DNA from: Paraburkholderia diazotrophica
GTDB lineage: Bacteria; Pseudomonadota; Gammaproteobacteria; Burkholderiales; Burkholderiaceae
DNA length: 64,000 nt
Assembly: GCF_900108945.1 (NCBI RefSeq)
Contig: NZ_FNYE01000022.1
Span: forward strand, 1 to 64,000
Direction: 5' to 3'
The notes under the pieces are model-generated. The model was not told the DNA's origin, searched no databases, and saw only the letters and a program-made list of their open reading frames with translations. The position numbers and the translations under genes are program-made. This document shows positions 51,182-60,551 of the stretch, one piece after another; position 1 is the stretch's first letter; every line of letters begins with the position of its first letter.

Positions 51182-54100
51182 ATGTTGGCGAGCCGGGCGA
51201 AAGAGAAGGAGAAGATAGTGAGCGGGAATGTTGGCGCTAGCGGGAAAAATCAGTTTGCGGACAGAATCGCAGGGCTCGCGGCTCACGATCAGCAGTTTCG
51301 GGACGCGTTGCCAATACCAGATGTCAACGAAGCAAAGCTACGTCCAGGCTTGGGTTTGGCGCAGATCGTCGCTGTTTGTCTTGAAGGCTATGCGAACCGG
51401 CCGGCGCTGGCGCAACGGGCAAGCAGTCTTGTGGCCGATCCAGCTACGGGGCGGGTTGACCTTCGGCTGGAACCCACCTTCGAGACTATTACGTATCGGG
51501 AGCTATGGTCACGAGCTCGCGCACTGGCAAATACCTGGTACTACAGTGAAAGTAGTTCGCTTCGTGCGAACGATCTCCTTTGCGTGATCGCGTTCGCGGG
51601 AGTTGATTTTACAACTGTCGACCTTGCGGCGATTTACAACGGCGCGGTTGTCGTGCCGCTTCAGACTAACGCACCTGCGCAGCAGTTGCGCGATATTGTC
51701 ATGGAGGTACAGCCACAATGGCTGGCGACGAGCGTCGAGTGCCTCGAAACCGCAGTCGACCTTGTTCTTGACGGGCACCGGCCGTCCGGCCTGTTGCTAT
51801 TCGACTATCACCCGGAGGTAGACGATGAACGGGCACGCTACGAGCATGCGCAGACAAGACTGACTGCGGCCGGCATGCCCGATCTTATGCTTACGTTGCA
51901 ATCAGCTATTGACAGGGGGAATCAACTAAAGCCGGCGCCGCTCTATGCAGAAGAGGGCAGCGAAAGGCGAATGTGCACAATCTACTATACGTCTGGCAGT
52001 ACGGGATCGCCCAAGGGCGCCATGTACCCGGAGCTGATGGTGAAATCGAGTTGGTGTGCCGTCTCGCCGATGCCGCTGCTATATATGCATTACATGCCGA
52101 TGAACCATTCATTCGGGCGTAGCGGGGTTTTTTCGACACTTGGCTCGGGAGGTACCTGCTACTTTACCGCGAAGGCCGATCTTTCGTCGCTATTCGATGA
52201 TATCGGTCTTGCTCGCCCGACCTCTATGGGGATAGTGCCGCGTATCTGCGAAATGCTTTATCAGCAATATCACGTCGGGCTTGAGCGTCAGCGTTCGGAG
52301 GCGGTAGATATCGAGGTGCTGAAGCATGACCTGATGATGGACGTTCGCAATCGCGTGCTTGGCGGACGTTTCCTGAGCGGCAACTTCGGCTCAGCACCAC
52401 TGGCCCCCGACCTGCGGCAGTTCATGGAAGATTGCCTCGGGTTCAAGTTGGATGACCACTATGGCGCGACCGAGATATCGGGTGCTGTGCGCAACACACG
52501 CATCATGCGACCGCCAGTCGTCGACTATAAACTCGATGACGTCCCCGAACTTGGATATTTCAAAACCGATCGTCCTTATCCTCGTGGCGAGCTGCTCATC
52601 AAGACCAGCAGCATAATGCTTGGCTATTTCAAGCGGCCTGAAGTTACCGCGTCGGTGTTCGATTCGGATGGTTTCTACAAGACCGGCGATATTATGGCCG
52701 AGATTGGCGAAGACCGATTAGTCTACGTCGACCGGCGCAATAATGTTCTGAAACTTGCGCAAGGTGAGTTTGTGGCGATATCGCGCCTGGAAACCCTGTA
52801 TACCAACGGCCACGCTGCAATTCGCCAGGTGTATCTGTATGGCACTAGCGAGCGGTCGTTTTTGCTTGGTGTACTCGTCCCAAATATGGACGCTTTGAAG
52901 GAAAGGGGCATTGCCGACGACGATCGGGCAATTAAAGCGGCGCTCCGGGAGGCCATCAAGGTTGTCGCGCGCGCGGAACACCTCAACGGATATGAGGTGC
53001 CACGGGACTTCATTGTCGAGCAGGAGCCATTCAGCGTTGAAAACGGGCTCTTGGCTGGCATCGGCAAATACCAGCGGCCGCGGTTCAAAGAGCGCTATGG
53101 CAGACGGCTCGAAGATCTGTATACAGAGATCGCCGCAAGTCAGGCCAATGAGCTCGAGGTATTGCGGCGTGATGGCCGAAAGGAGCCAGTGGCACAAGTG
53201 GTAGTCCGAATCGCAGGCGCGACATTGGGTATTGATGTCACAGATCTTTCCACAAACGCGACATTCACGGAACTGGGTGGAGACTCGCTATCAGCGCTTT
53301 CATGTTCACTCCTCCTTGAGGAGATATATGGAGTCGAAGTGCCGGTAGGCGTTATCAATAATCCGGCCGGAGGTTTGATGGAAGTATCCCGTTACATCGA
53401 ACGCGCGAGACGGGCAGATCAGCTACGTCCGACCTTTGCTTCAATTCATGGTCGAGGGGCCACAACGATTTACGCCAGCGATCTCGCCGTCGAAAAATTT
53501 CTGGATGCCGAAACGCTTGAGCAGGCGTCCTACCTGCAACCCGCCCGCAACCATATTCGGACTGTGCTGATCACAGGTGCAAACGGCTACCTTGGTCGCT
53601 TTTTGTGCCTTGAATGGCTACAGCGTGTAGCGGCCGTTGGCGGAAAGCTCATCTGCATCATGCGGGGCCGCGATGCCTCGGCGGCTCGGGACCGCATTGC
53701 GCAGGCATTCGATACTGGCGACGTCAATCTTCGGGACGAATTTGAATCGCTCGCCGCGCGACACCTCGAAGTTCTGGCGGGTGATCTGGGCGAGCATAAT
53801 CTCGGATTAAGTCTCGCAGATTGGCAACGGCTGACAGATTCGATAGATCTCATTGTTCACCCCGCCGCGCTTGTCAATCACGTCTTGCCCTACTCACAGC
53901 TCTTTGGCCCTAATGTGCTCGGTACGGCGGAACTGATACGTCTCGCGCTGACCAACAGAATCAAGCCAATCAGCTTCGTCTCAACCGTCGCCGCCGCGGC
54001 AGTTCCGAATGGCGGGTTGATCGATGAGGATGTCGACGTGCGCGTAGCGACACCGGTTCGCCCTCTCGACGGCGATCGCTATGCAGACGGGTACGCAAAC

Positions 54101-54739
54101 AGCAAATGGGCAGGTGAAGCCCTCTTGCGCGATGCACACGAGCGATTTGGTCTTCCAGTCGCCGTATTCCGGTCGGGCATGATCTTGGCCCATAGTCGGT
54201 ACACCGGGCAGCTCAATGTCCCTGATATGTTTACACGATGGCTCTTGAGCATCGCCATTACCGGCCTCGCACCCAGAACCTTCTACACAGGCGACGGGGA
54301 TGCGCACTACGATGGCTTGCCAGTGGATTTCACAGCAAAATCGATTGCCACGCTTGGCGCCAGGGTGCGAGAGGGTTATAGGACCTGGCACGTTGTAAAC
54401 CCTCACGACGACGGCATTTCCTTGGATACATTCGTCGATTGGGCGATCGATCACGGCTGCAAGATCCAACGCATCGACGACTATTCCGATTGGTTCGCGC
54501 GATTTGAGGCAGCGTTGCGTGTCCTGCCAGAGAAGGTGCGCCAGCAGTCTTCGCTACCGCTTATTCACCAATTGGGTGTCCCGTCGTCTCGTGCCGCCGG
54601 CACCAGCGTGCCATCCGCCAGATTCGAAGAGAGTGTGGGGAAATATATGGTCGGAGGGGACGGACGGATTCCACAGATCTCTGCGGACTTTATTGGCAAG
54701 TATCTTGCGGATCTGCGTCATCTTCGATTGATGAACTGA
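51182..54739 (+). CDS. car: Carboxylic acid reductase
   Basis: An 1185-residue three-domain enzyme reducing carboxylic acids to aldehydes with ATP and NADPH. The adenylation domain has Y-Y-T-S-G-S-T-G-S-P-K-G near residue 267 and D-H-Y-G-A-T-E-I. The carrier domain has the phosphopantetheine serine in L-G-G-D-S-L near residue 698. The reductase domain has V-L-I-T-G-A-N-G-Y-L-G-R near residue 795 and Y-A-N-S-K near 970. Length and order match actinobacterial CARs. It needs a phosphopantetheinyl transferase, not encoded here. The ATG at 51182 follows AGGGGA; an upstream in-frame start (51032) adds 50 unconserved residues. The alcohol dehydrogenase follows 36 bp later. Confidence 0.92.
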   Translation: MLASRAKEKEKIVSGNVGASGKNQFADRIAGLAAHDQQFRDALPIPDVNEAKLRPGLGLAQIVAVCLEGYANRPALAQRASSLVADPATGRVDLRLEPTFETITYRELWSRARALANTWYYSESSSLRANDLLCVIAFAGVDFTTVDLAAIYNGAVVVPLQTNAPAQQLRDIVMEVQPQWLATSVECLETAVDLVLDGHRPSGLLLFDYHPEVDDERARYEHAQTRLTAAGMPDLMLTLQSAIDRGNQLKPAPLYAEEGSERRMCTIYYTSGSTGSPKGAMYPELMVKSSWCAVSPMPLLYMHYMPMNHSFGRSGVFSTLGSGGTCYFTAKADLSSLFDDIGLARPTSMGIVPRICEMLYQQYHVGLERQRSEAVDIEVLKHDLMMDVRNRVLGGRFLSGNFGSAPLAPDLRQFMEDCLGFKLDDHYGATEISGAVRNTRIMRPPVVDYKLDDVPELGYFKTDRPYPRGELLIKTSSIMLGYFKRPEVTASVFDSDGFYKTGDIMAEIGEDRLVYVDRRNNVLKLAQGEFVAISRLETLYTNGHAAIRQVYLYGTSERSFLLGVLVPNMDALKERGIADDDRAIKAALREAIKVVARAEHLNGYEVPRDFIVEQEPFSVENGLLAGIGKYQRPRFKERYGRRLEDLYTEIAASQANELEVLRRDGRKEPVAQVVVRIAGATLGIDVTDLSTNATFTELGGDSLSALSCSLLLEEIYGVEVPVGVINNPAGGLMEVSRYIERARRADQLRPTFASIHGRGATTIYASDLAVEKFLDAETLEQASYLQPARNHIRTVLITGANGYLGRFLCLEWLQRVAAVGGKLICIMRGRDASAARDRIAQAFDTGDVNLRDEFESLAARHLEVLAGDLGEHNLGLSLADWQRLTDSIDLIVHPAALVNHVLPYSQLFGPNVLGTAELIRLALTNRIKPISFVSTVAAAAVPNGGLIDEDVDVRVATPVRPLDGDRYADGYANSKWAGEALLRDAHERFGLPVAVFRSGMILAHSRYTGQLNVPDMFTRWLLSIAITGLAPRTFYTGDGDAHYDGLPVDFTAKSIATLGARVREGYRTWHVVNPHDDGISLDTFVDWAIDHGCKIQRIDDYSDWFARFEAALRVLPEKVRQQSSLPLIHQLGVPSSRAAGTSVPSARFEESVGKYMVGGDGRIPQISADFIGKYLADLRHLRLMN

Positions 54740-54775
54740 AGTATCGCCGTAACACATTCGTGTTTGGGGGATTAC

Positions 54776-55843
54776 ATGACAGATATTCTCAATGGTTACG
54801 CGGCCACCGCCCCTGGTGCTCTGCTTGCACCCTTCCAGTTCACTCGGCGCCATCCACGGATCGACGACGTGGTCATCGAGATCGAGTACTGCGGCGTGTG
54901 TCATTCGGATCTTCATCAGGTGCATAACGACTGGGGTAACACTCGCTACCCGCTGGTACCCGGCCATGAAATCATTGGTCGAGTCATTGATGTCGGCGCC
55001 ACGGTAACGCGATTCAAAGCGGGCGATATTGTTGGCGTTGGCTGCCTGGTTGATTCCTGTGGCGATTGCTCGCCGTGTTGCGAAGGTGAAGAGCAATACT
55101 GTTTGAACAAGCCGACACCGACCTACAACGGTGTTGATCGACACGACGGGCGACCGACGTATGGCGGCTACTCCGAGCGGATCATTGTCTCCGAGAAGTT
55201 TGTGCTACGAATTCCTGATGGTCTGGACCCTAAGGCCGCCGCGCCCTTGTTGTGCGCGGGAATTACGAGCTATTCACCGTTGCGCCGTTGGAATATCGGG
55301 CGAGGCCACAAGGTTGCTGTTGTTGGTCTCGGTGGCCTGGGGCATATGGGACTGAAATTTGCCAAGGCGATGGGTGCCGAGGTTACGTTGATCACGCGCA
55401 GTGCAGGAAAAGAGCAAGAGGCCCGGCGTCTTGGTGCTGACCACGTGCTCGTATCCAGCGATCTCGCGCAGATCGGCCTTGCAGCGGGGAACTTCGATCT
55501 CGTCCTCGATACAATTCCGACCCCGCATGACCTCAATCCCTACCTTTCAACGTTACGATTGAATGGAACACTTGTACTCGTTGGCTTGATCGGTCCCATT
55601 GCTCCGGCTGTTCACAGTGGCTTGCTGGTGACCGGGCGTAGATCCATCGCCGGTTCCGCAATTGGCGGTGTTGAGCAGATGCAGGAAATGCTGGACTTCT
55701 GCGCTGCACACGATATCAATTGCGACGTGGAAATGATCAGGATCCAGGATATCAACCGCGCATATGAGCGATTGCTCAAAAGCGATGTGCGTTATCGCTT
55801 TGTGATCGATATGGAATCGCTGAAGTCGAGGCCGGCGGATTGA
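54776..55843 (+). CDS. Zinc-dependent alcohol dehydrogenase (YahK/cinnamyl alcohol dehydrogenase type)
   Basis: A 355-residue MDR enzyme. Catalytic zinc ligands are in E-Y-C-G-V-C-H-S-D and G-H-E. Structural zinc cysteines lie in D-S-C-G-D-C-S-P-C-C-E-G-E-E-Q-Y-C, and G-L-G-G-L-G-H-M-G binds NADP(H). The family interconverts aldehydes and primary alcohols. Coupled to CAR it would complete acid-to-aldehyde-to-alcohol reduction, or run in reverse. GGGGGAT precedes the ATG at 54776. Confidence 0.9.
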   Translation: MTDILNGYAATAPGALLAPFQFTRRHPRIDDVVIEIEYCGVCHSDLHQVHNDWGNTRYPLVPGHEIIGRVIDVGATVTRFKAGDIVGVGCLVDSCGDCSPCCEGEEQYCLNKPTPTYNGVDRHDGRPTYGGYSERIIVSEKFVLRIPDGLDPKAAAPLLCAGITSYSPLRRWNIGRGHKVAVVGLGGLGHMGLKFAKAMGAEVTLITRSAGKEQEARRLGADHVLVSSDLAQIGLAAGNFDLVLDTIPTPHDLNPYLSTLRLNGTLVLVGLIGPIAPAVHSGLLVTGRRSIAGSAIGGVEQMQEMLDFCAAHDINCDVEMIRIQDINRAYERLLKSDVRYRFVIDMESLKSRPAD

Positions 55844-55977
55844 TTACCTAAGTGCTTTCTTCGGGCGCGGTAACGTTGCCGCGCCTTTTCCAGGTATGCG
55901 AGCATGGAGTTGCGCCAACTTTCCCTCACGCTGAACGATCGTGAATCGGCGCCGGCGCACGCTGACCACTCAGGTAC

Positions 55978-56290
55978 TTAGCCAGCGGGTAACTGTGCAC
56001 CGGCGATGACGAAGTCTATGACACGGTGGAGATCGGACGCGCAAGCGTATGCTAGTCCCAAATTTTCACCCATCGGCGCAAGCACCAACAGAGAGTAAAA
56101 GGCTTGCACTGCCACCGCAGCTTCACGCGGCCCGGCTTCGACCAGCAGTCTACGCACGATGGTGGTCGCTCGTAGCTAGCCTTCGCTATGCAGACGTTCG
56201 AAGAGGTCAGGAAACCGACTTCGCTCGGCCGTGACAATGCGATCGAGTGCCTGACTTTCGGCCGAGGTAACTTGCTCCACGTAAATGCAG
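55978..56290 (-). pseudogene. TetR-family regulator, C-terminal remnant
   Basis: On the minus strand, from about 56290: ESQALDRIVTAERSRFPDLF followed by E-R-L-H-S-E-G, a TAG stop at 56178-56176, and then in the same frame R-A-T-T-I-V-R-R-L-L-V-E-A-G and L-V-L-A-P-M-G-E-N-L-G-L-A to a TAA at 55980-55978. This is the effector half of a TetR protein, with the usual A-E-x-x-R-F-P motif. The DNA-binding half is absent, and one internal stop is present. It separates the CAR-ADH operon from the second lipocalin-like gene. Confidence 0.72.
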
Positions 56291-56359
56291 GCGATGGTCG
56301 GCAATCGCGCGCATCGTACCTTTATATCAGAGCAACGCCTAATACAACACGGAGATGCA

Positions 56360-57544
56360 ATGAGTGATAAGAGTGGAGTCGGCCAGGTAGTTGGTATCGA
56401 CCGCCGCACGGTGGTTCGCCTCCTGGGAGCGGCGGCCGTAGGCATGAACGGTCTCTTTAGTATAGCCGCGCCTGAAGTCGCAACGGCAGCGGCTCCTCGA
56501 CCCGTTGGTCCGGACAAGTCGTTGCCTTGGCCGCCAGCCGGCGCCTTCGGAGGTAAGGCAATCGTGGGTCCACACCAGCCTTCTGCGGCGTTGATGCTGG
56601 ACACGGACGAGTTACTCGGGCTGCCACCACAAATGTCATTTATCTACGGCTGCCTTCGAGACATGGATGGCAACATGTCCGAGTGGGTCCGCAACTTCAA
56701 CCTTCAACCAGATGCCGCTCGGCAGGGTCTTTTCGTGCAGTCGAATCAAGGCAAGGACGAACTGCGAGTATTGCCAAATATCTTTATGGCGGCGGCGACA
56801 GAAGCGGTCGCCTCGTCCGAAGGCGGCAATGGCATATGGCACTCACCGGACGGCGCGAAGGGGAAGCCATATAAGCTCGAGATGTCGGCCGATGGCGGAA
56901 CTATTCACTGGAGCGAGGATGGAGCGCTCGATGTCACGGGCACCTTGATGGGCCCCGGGCTACAGTGGTACATCGCAGAGCCATCGGGCAGCGAGCTTTA
57001 TGTCTCACAGATCTATGAGATGAAAGGCGTCGCGCTCGGCAAGCCCGTTCGCGGTGTGATTGCTTTCGACAAGGCATATTTGCCGAAGGGCATCAGGATG
57101 TATGGCGGCAAGGATCCGCTTTTTCGACCGAAGGCACACCATCGTACCTGGTACACATGGGGCACGCGATATAAGGACGGTAGCTATGATGCTGGGCATT
57201 TCGTCCTTGGTACCGACCGCATCGGCTTCGCGCTGTTGACAAATGAGCGGGGACAACTTGTCCTCGACACGAATGTGACCGGTAGTGTCGAGCTGATATC
57301 AACTGAACCGTGGCCGAAGCGGGTATCGGTACGTACTTCATCCGGAGCGGAATGGGAATTTATTCCTGACCCGAAGGGCCGTATGCCGGATATGTTGGGC
57401 ACGGGCGCGACAACGGCGTTCACGCCGCAGACTGAAGGTCGGTGGCGCCGTCCAGGCGACAAAAGAGAGCCCGAAGTCTGGTTCGCTTGGGGAGAAGTTG
57501 CCGAGCGCGGGCGCACTAACCAAGCATGGAACTACCGGTTTTAG
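56360..57544 (+). CDS. Lipocalin-like AttH/CrtC-type protein with a Tat-like signal
   Basis: A 394-residue paralogue of the protein at 49941. It shares W-Y-I-A-E-P-S-G near residue 210, K-P-V-R-G-V-I-A-F-D, T-W-Y-T-W-G-T-R-Y-K-D-G-S, E-W-E-F-I-P-D-P-K-G-R and W-F-A-W-G-E-V. It differs by an N-terminal segment D-R-R-T-V-V-R-L-L-G-A-A-A-V-G-M ending near A-T-A-A-A, which looks like a twin-arginine export signal, so it is probably periplasmic. GGAG lies five bases before the ATG at 56360. The enzyme activity, if any, is unknown. Confidence 0.62.
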   Translation: MSDKSGVGQVVGIDRRTVVRLLGAAAVGMNGLFSIAAPEVATAAAPRPVGPDKSLPWPPAGAFGGKAIVGPHQPSAALMLDTDELLGLPPQMSFIYGCLRDMDGNMSEWVRNFNLQPDAARQGLFVQSNQGKDELRVLPNIFMAAATEAVASSEGGNGIWHSPDGAKGKPYKLEMSADGGTIHWSEDGALDVTGTLMGPGLQWYIAEPSGSELYVSQIYEMKGVALGKPVRGVIAFDKAYLPKGIRMYGGKDPLFRPKAHHRTWYTWGTRYKDGSYDAGHFVLGTDRIGFALLTNERGQLVLDTNVTGSVELISTEPWPKRVSVRTSSGAEWEFIPDPKGRMPDMLGTGATTAFTPQTEGRWRRPGDKREPEVWFAWGEVAERGRTNQAWNYRF

Positions 57545-57672
57545 GAGCTCACACTGCTAAACGCTGGATGCTGTGAGCGCCCGGATGCTCAGGATCGCTG
57601 CAGAAGCGCAAAGTTTGAAATGAGTTGGGATGGCGACGGGTCGGCCGCCTGTCGCCACGTTGTTGCTTTGTC

Positions 57673-58461
57673 TTATTTCACGTACTTGCGGAACTCCGGC
57701 TTGCGCTTTTCGCGGAAAGCATTGCCTCCTTCCCTCGACTCGTCCGTGTCGTAATACATCGCGAGCGCCTGCATCGCGAATGCGCCGATGCCGCGAATAT
57801 TCTCGGTGTCGATATTGAAAGAGCGCTTTGCCAGCGCAATGGCGGTGGGGCTCATCTGCAGAATCTCGTCGCACCACTTCTTCGTTTCAGCGTCGAGCTG
57901 CTCGGGCGGTACGACGGCATTGACGAGACCCCAGTCGAGCGCCTGCTTCGCGCTGTATTTGCGGCACATGTACCAGATTTCCCGTGCTCGCTTCTCGCCG
58001 ATGATGCGCGCGAGGTACGCGGTGCCAAAACCCGGATCGACCGAACCCACCTTCGGACCGACCTGGCCGAAGATCGCGGTCTCGGAAGCGATCGCGAGGT
58101 CGCAGATCGTCACGAGCACGTTGCCGCCGCCGATCGCGTAGCCGTTCACTCGTGCGATTACGGGCTTCGGAATATCCCGGATGATGCTTTGCAGCTCTTC
58201 GATCGGCAGGCCCACCGTGCCGCGCCCGTTGTAGCCGTCGCCGGACTGGTCACCGCCCGTGCAGAATGCCTTTTCGCCGGCGCCCGTGAGCACCACGACG
58301 CCGATATCCTTGTTCCATCCCGCGAGACCGAAGGCCTTGATGAGCTCTTCACAGGTGTTGGCGTTGAACGCGTTATAGACGTTGGGGCGATTGATGGTGA
58401 TCGTCGCGACGCCATCCGCCTCCTTGTAGATAATGTCCTTGAATTCCATGTCGTATTCCAA
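57673..58461 (-). CDS. badI: 2-ketocyclohexanecarboxyl-CoA hydrolase-like crotonase (BadI-like)
   Basis: A 262-residue crotonase that closely recalls BadI of Rhodopseudomonas: F-C-T-G-G-D-Q-S, then D-G-Y-N-G-R-G-T-V-G-L-P and IGGGNVLVTICDLAIASETA, then G-P-K-V-G-S-V-D-P-G-F-G-T-A and the C-terminus Y-Y-D-T-D-E-S-R-E-G. BadI opens the six-membered ring of a 2-ketocyclohexane-carboxyl-CoA by retro-Claisen hydrolysis, giving pimelyl-CoA. MenB (naphthoate synthase) is the nearest alternative, but no other men genes occur here. It is the last gene of the five-gene minus-strand operon. Confidence 0.82.
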   Translation of the reverse strand: MEYDMEFKDIIYKEADGVATITINRPNVYNAFNANTCEELIKAFGLAGWNKDIGVVVLTGAGEKAFCTGGDQSGDGYNGRGTVGLPIEELQSIIRDIPKPVIARVNGYAIGGGNVLVTICDLAIASETAIFGQVGPKVGSVDPGFGTAYLARIIGEKRAREIWYMCRKYSAKQALDWGLVNAVVPPEQLDAETKKWCDEILQMSPTAIALAKRSFNIDTENIRGIGAFAMQALAMYYDTDESREGGNAFREKRKPEFRKYVK

Positions 58462-58492
58462 TGTGTTTTGAAGAACAGGTTCGCGGTGCCGT

Positions 58493-59257
58493 TTAACCGG
58501 CCATCGTCAAACCGCCGGACACGCTGATGACCTGGCCGCTGATGAACGCGGCGTCGTCGCTCGCGAGGAAGGCAACCGTGCCGGGGATGTCGCCGGGTTC
58601 ACCCATGCGGCCAAAAGGCACGGCCTTCACGAGCGCGGCCTTGATGCGCTCGCCTTTCTCGCCTTGCGCGAGATTGTCGAGAAGCGGGGTCGCGGTGGGG
58701 CCTGGGCAAACAACATTGACGGGAATCTTCTGACGGGCCATTTCGCGCGCCATCGTCTTCGTGAATGCGATGAGACCGCCCTTGCAGAATGAGTACACTG
58801 CTTCCATTGAGGAGCCCACGCGACCCGCATCCGACGAGATATTCACGACGCGGCCACGGCCACGTTCGGCCATGCGTCGCAGCACGGCATGGTGCATGTT
58901 CAGCGGCCCGTATAGATTGATCGCGACCACCTTGTCCCAGAACGGCTTCTCGGTTTGCAGAAAGAAGGCACCCATGTCCCAGCCCGCGTTGTTCACGAGA
59001 ACCTCGATCGGACCGAGCTCTTCCTCGACTTTGGCCACTGCGGCATGCACGCCTTCGTGATCCGTGATGTCGACGCGGTACGCACGCGCCTTGCCGCCCG
59101 CCGCCTCGATTTCCGCCGCGACACGGGCAGCGCCTTCTTCGTTCAGGTCGAACAGCGCGACGGTCGATCCTTCCTCGCCGAATCGTCTGCTGATCGCGGT
59201 TCCGATCCCGCCTGCAGCGCCGGTGACGACGACGACCTTCTCCTTGAGCCCCTTCAT
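58493..59257 (-). CDS. badH: 2-hydroxycyclohexanecarboxyl-CoA dehydrogenase-like SDR (BadH-like)
   Basis: A 254-residue SDR with T-G-A-A-G-G-I-G-T, N-N-A-G-W-D, serine in V-N-I-S-S-D-A-G-R-V-G-S-S and Y-S-F-C-K. The stretches N-N-A-G-W-D and C-P-G-P-T-A-T and the end S-G-G-L-T-M resemble BadH, which oxidises the ring alcohol to the ketone cleaved by BadI. It lies 31 bp upstream of the BadI-like gene. Substrate specificity for a substituted ring is possible. Confidence 0.8.
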   Translation of the reverse strand: MKGLKEKVVVVTGAAGGIGTAISRRFGEEGSTVALFDLNEEGAARVAAEIEAAGGKARAYRVDITDHEGVHAAVAKVEEELGPIEVLVNNAGWDMGAFFLQTEKPFWDKVVAINLYGPLNMHHAVLRRMAERGRGRVVNISSDAGRVGSSMEAVYSFCKGGLIAFTKTMAREMARQKIPVNVVCPGPTATPLLDNLAQGEKGERIKAALVKAVPFGRMGEPGDIPGTVAFLASDDAAFISGQVISVSGGLTMAG

Positions 59258-59295
59258 TGATTCCCTCCGTGATGTGCGAGGCGCTTTCGCGCCAG

Positions 59296-60549
59296 TTAGT
59301 CCTTGCTCAGCGCTTCCGTAACGGCTTCGCCTTTTCCCGTGGCACGGGCGACGAGCGCGCCGGCTTCGCCCGCGCTGTAGCCCGCTTCGATCAGGACTTC
59401 GATGCTGTGTTCGCCGAGATTCGGCGGCAGATAGCGAACGTTGCCGGGCGACTCGGAGAAGTGCACCGGGATCGAGGTCATGACCATGTCGCCTTCGGTC
59501 GGGTGATCGAAACGCTTGAAGAACCCGGTCTCCTTGATATACGCGTCATGCATCAGATCTTTCAGGTCGCGCACGGGACCGTGCGGGACATCCGACGATG
59601 CGAAAATCGCGTTCCATTCCGCCGTGGTCTTGTTGCGAATGGCATCGCCGACGATGCGGTACAACTCGTTAATGTTGCGCATGCGTTCTGTCATGTGGCA
59701 GAAGCGCGGATCGTCGAGCAGATGCGCCGCATCGATCGCGCACAGCACGCGGCGCCATTGCTCGTTGTTGACCGCGAGCAGGCAGATGTGGCCGTCTTTC
59801 GTCGCATAGGGCCGGCGATACGGCGAAAACATGCGCGGATAGCCAAGACCCGTGCCGTCATTGGAGCCCAGCGCGCCTTCCCAAAGATGCTCGAAGAGAT
59901 TGAATTGCAGCATCGTCTCGAACATCGGCACGTGGACGAGTTGGCCGAGGCCGGTACGCTCGCGGTGGAAAAGCGCCATGCTGATCGACGACGCCAGCAC
60001 GTAACCGCAGAACTTATCGACGATCACGGTGGGAAAGTAGCGCGGTGAGCCGTCGGCGTCGCGGTTCATCGCCGCAATGCCGCTTTCGCCCTGGATCACG
60101 TCGTCGAAAGCGGGGCGGTCCTTGTAGGGGCCGTCGATGCGATAGCCCGCACCCGACGCGTACACGATGCGCGGGTTGCGCGCCCGCACTGCTTCGTAGC
60201 CGATGCCGAGTCGCTCGGCTGCGCTCGGTCGCATGCTGTGCACGATGACGTCGGCCGTCTCGACAAGCTTGAGCAGCGCTTCGCGGCACTCGGCATGCTT
60301 GAGGTTCAGGATCACGCTCCGCTTGTTGCGGTTCATGATCGTATAGAAGACAGCCATGTCGGGGTTGCGGCCGGGACCGTTCTTGCGGTTCTGGTCGCCT
60401 TCGGGCGGTTCGATCTTGATGACGTCCGCACCCATGTCGCCGAGCAGCTGCGTGGCGACTGGACCGAGCACGTTGATGGTCAGGTCGATCACGCGGACAC
60501 CGGCTAACGGGCCCGTGGCACGTTCGAGAGGTTGTTGTGGATTTTCCAT
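59296..60549 (-). CDS. CaiB/BaiF family CoA transferase
   Basis: A 417-residue class III CoA transferase that moves CoA from a donor thioester to an acid. G-A-D-V-I-K-I-E-P-P-E-G-D-Q is the N-terminal signature. The catalytic Asp probably lies in R-P-A-F-D-D-V-I-Q-G-E-S-G near residue 155, and V-P-M-F-E-T-M follows. It would activate the alicyclic acid in place of a ligase. It starts two bases after the MaoC gene ends. Confidence 0.88.
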   Translation of the reverse strand: MENPQQPLERATGPLAGVRVIDLTINVLGPVATQLLGDMGADVIKIEPPEGDQNRKNGPGRNPDMAVFYTIMNRNKRSVILNLKHAECREALLKLVETADVIVHSMRPSAAERLGIGYEAVRARNPRIVYASGAGYRIDGPYKDRPAFDDVIQGESGIAAMNRDADGSPRYFPTVIVDKFCGYVLASSISMALFHRERTGLGQLVHVPMFETMLQFNLFEHLWEGALGSNDGTGLGYPRMFSPYRRPYATKDGHICLLAVNNEQWRRVLCAIDAAHLLDDPRFCHMTERMRNINELYRIVGDAIRNKTTAEWNAIFASSDVPHGPVRDLKDLMHDAYIKETGFFKRFDHPTEGDMVMTSIPVHFSESPGNVRYLPPNLGEHSIEVLIEAGYSAGEAGALVARATGKGEAVTEALSKD

Positions 60550-60551
60550 GC

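Noticed and set aside
57673..58461. Naphthoate synthase (MenB) as the function of the last operon gene
   Set aside because: MenB is related, but the D-G-Y-N-G-R-G-T-V-G-L-P stretch, the BadH-like neighbour and the absence of menaquinone genes favour BadI.
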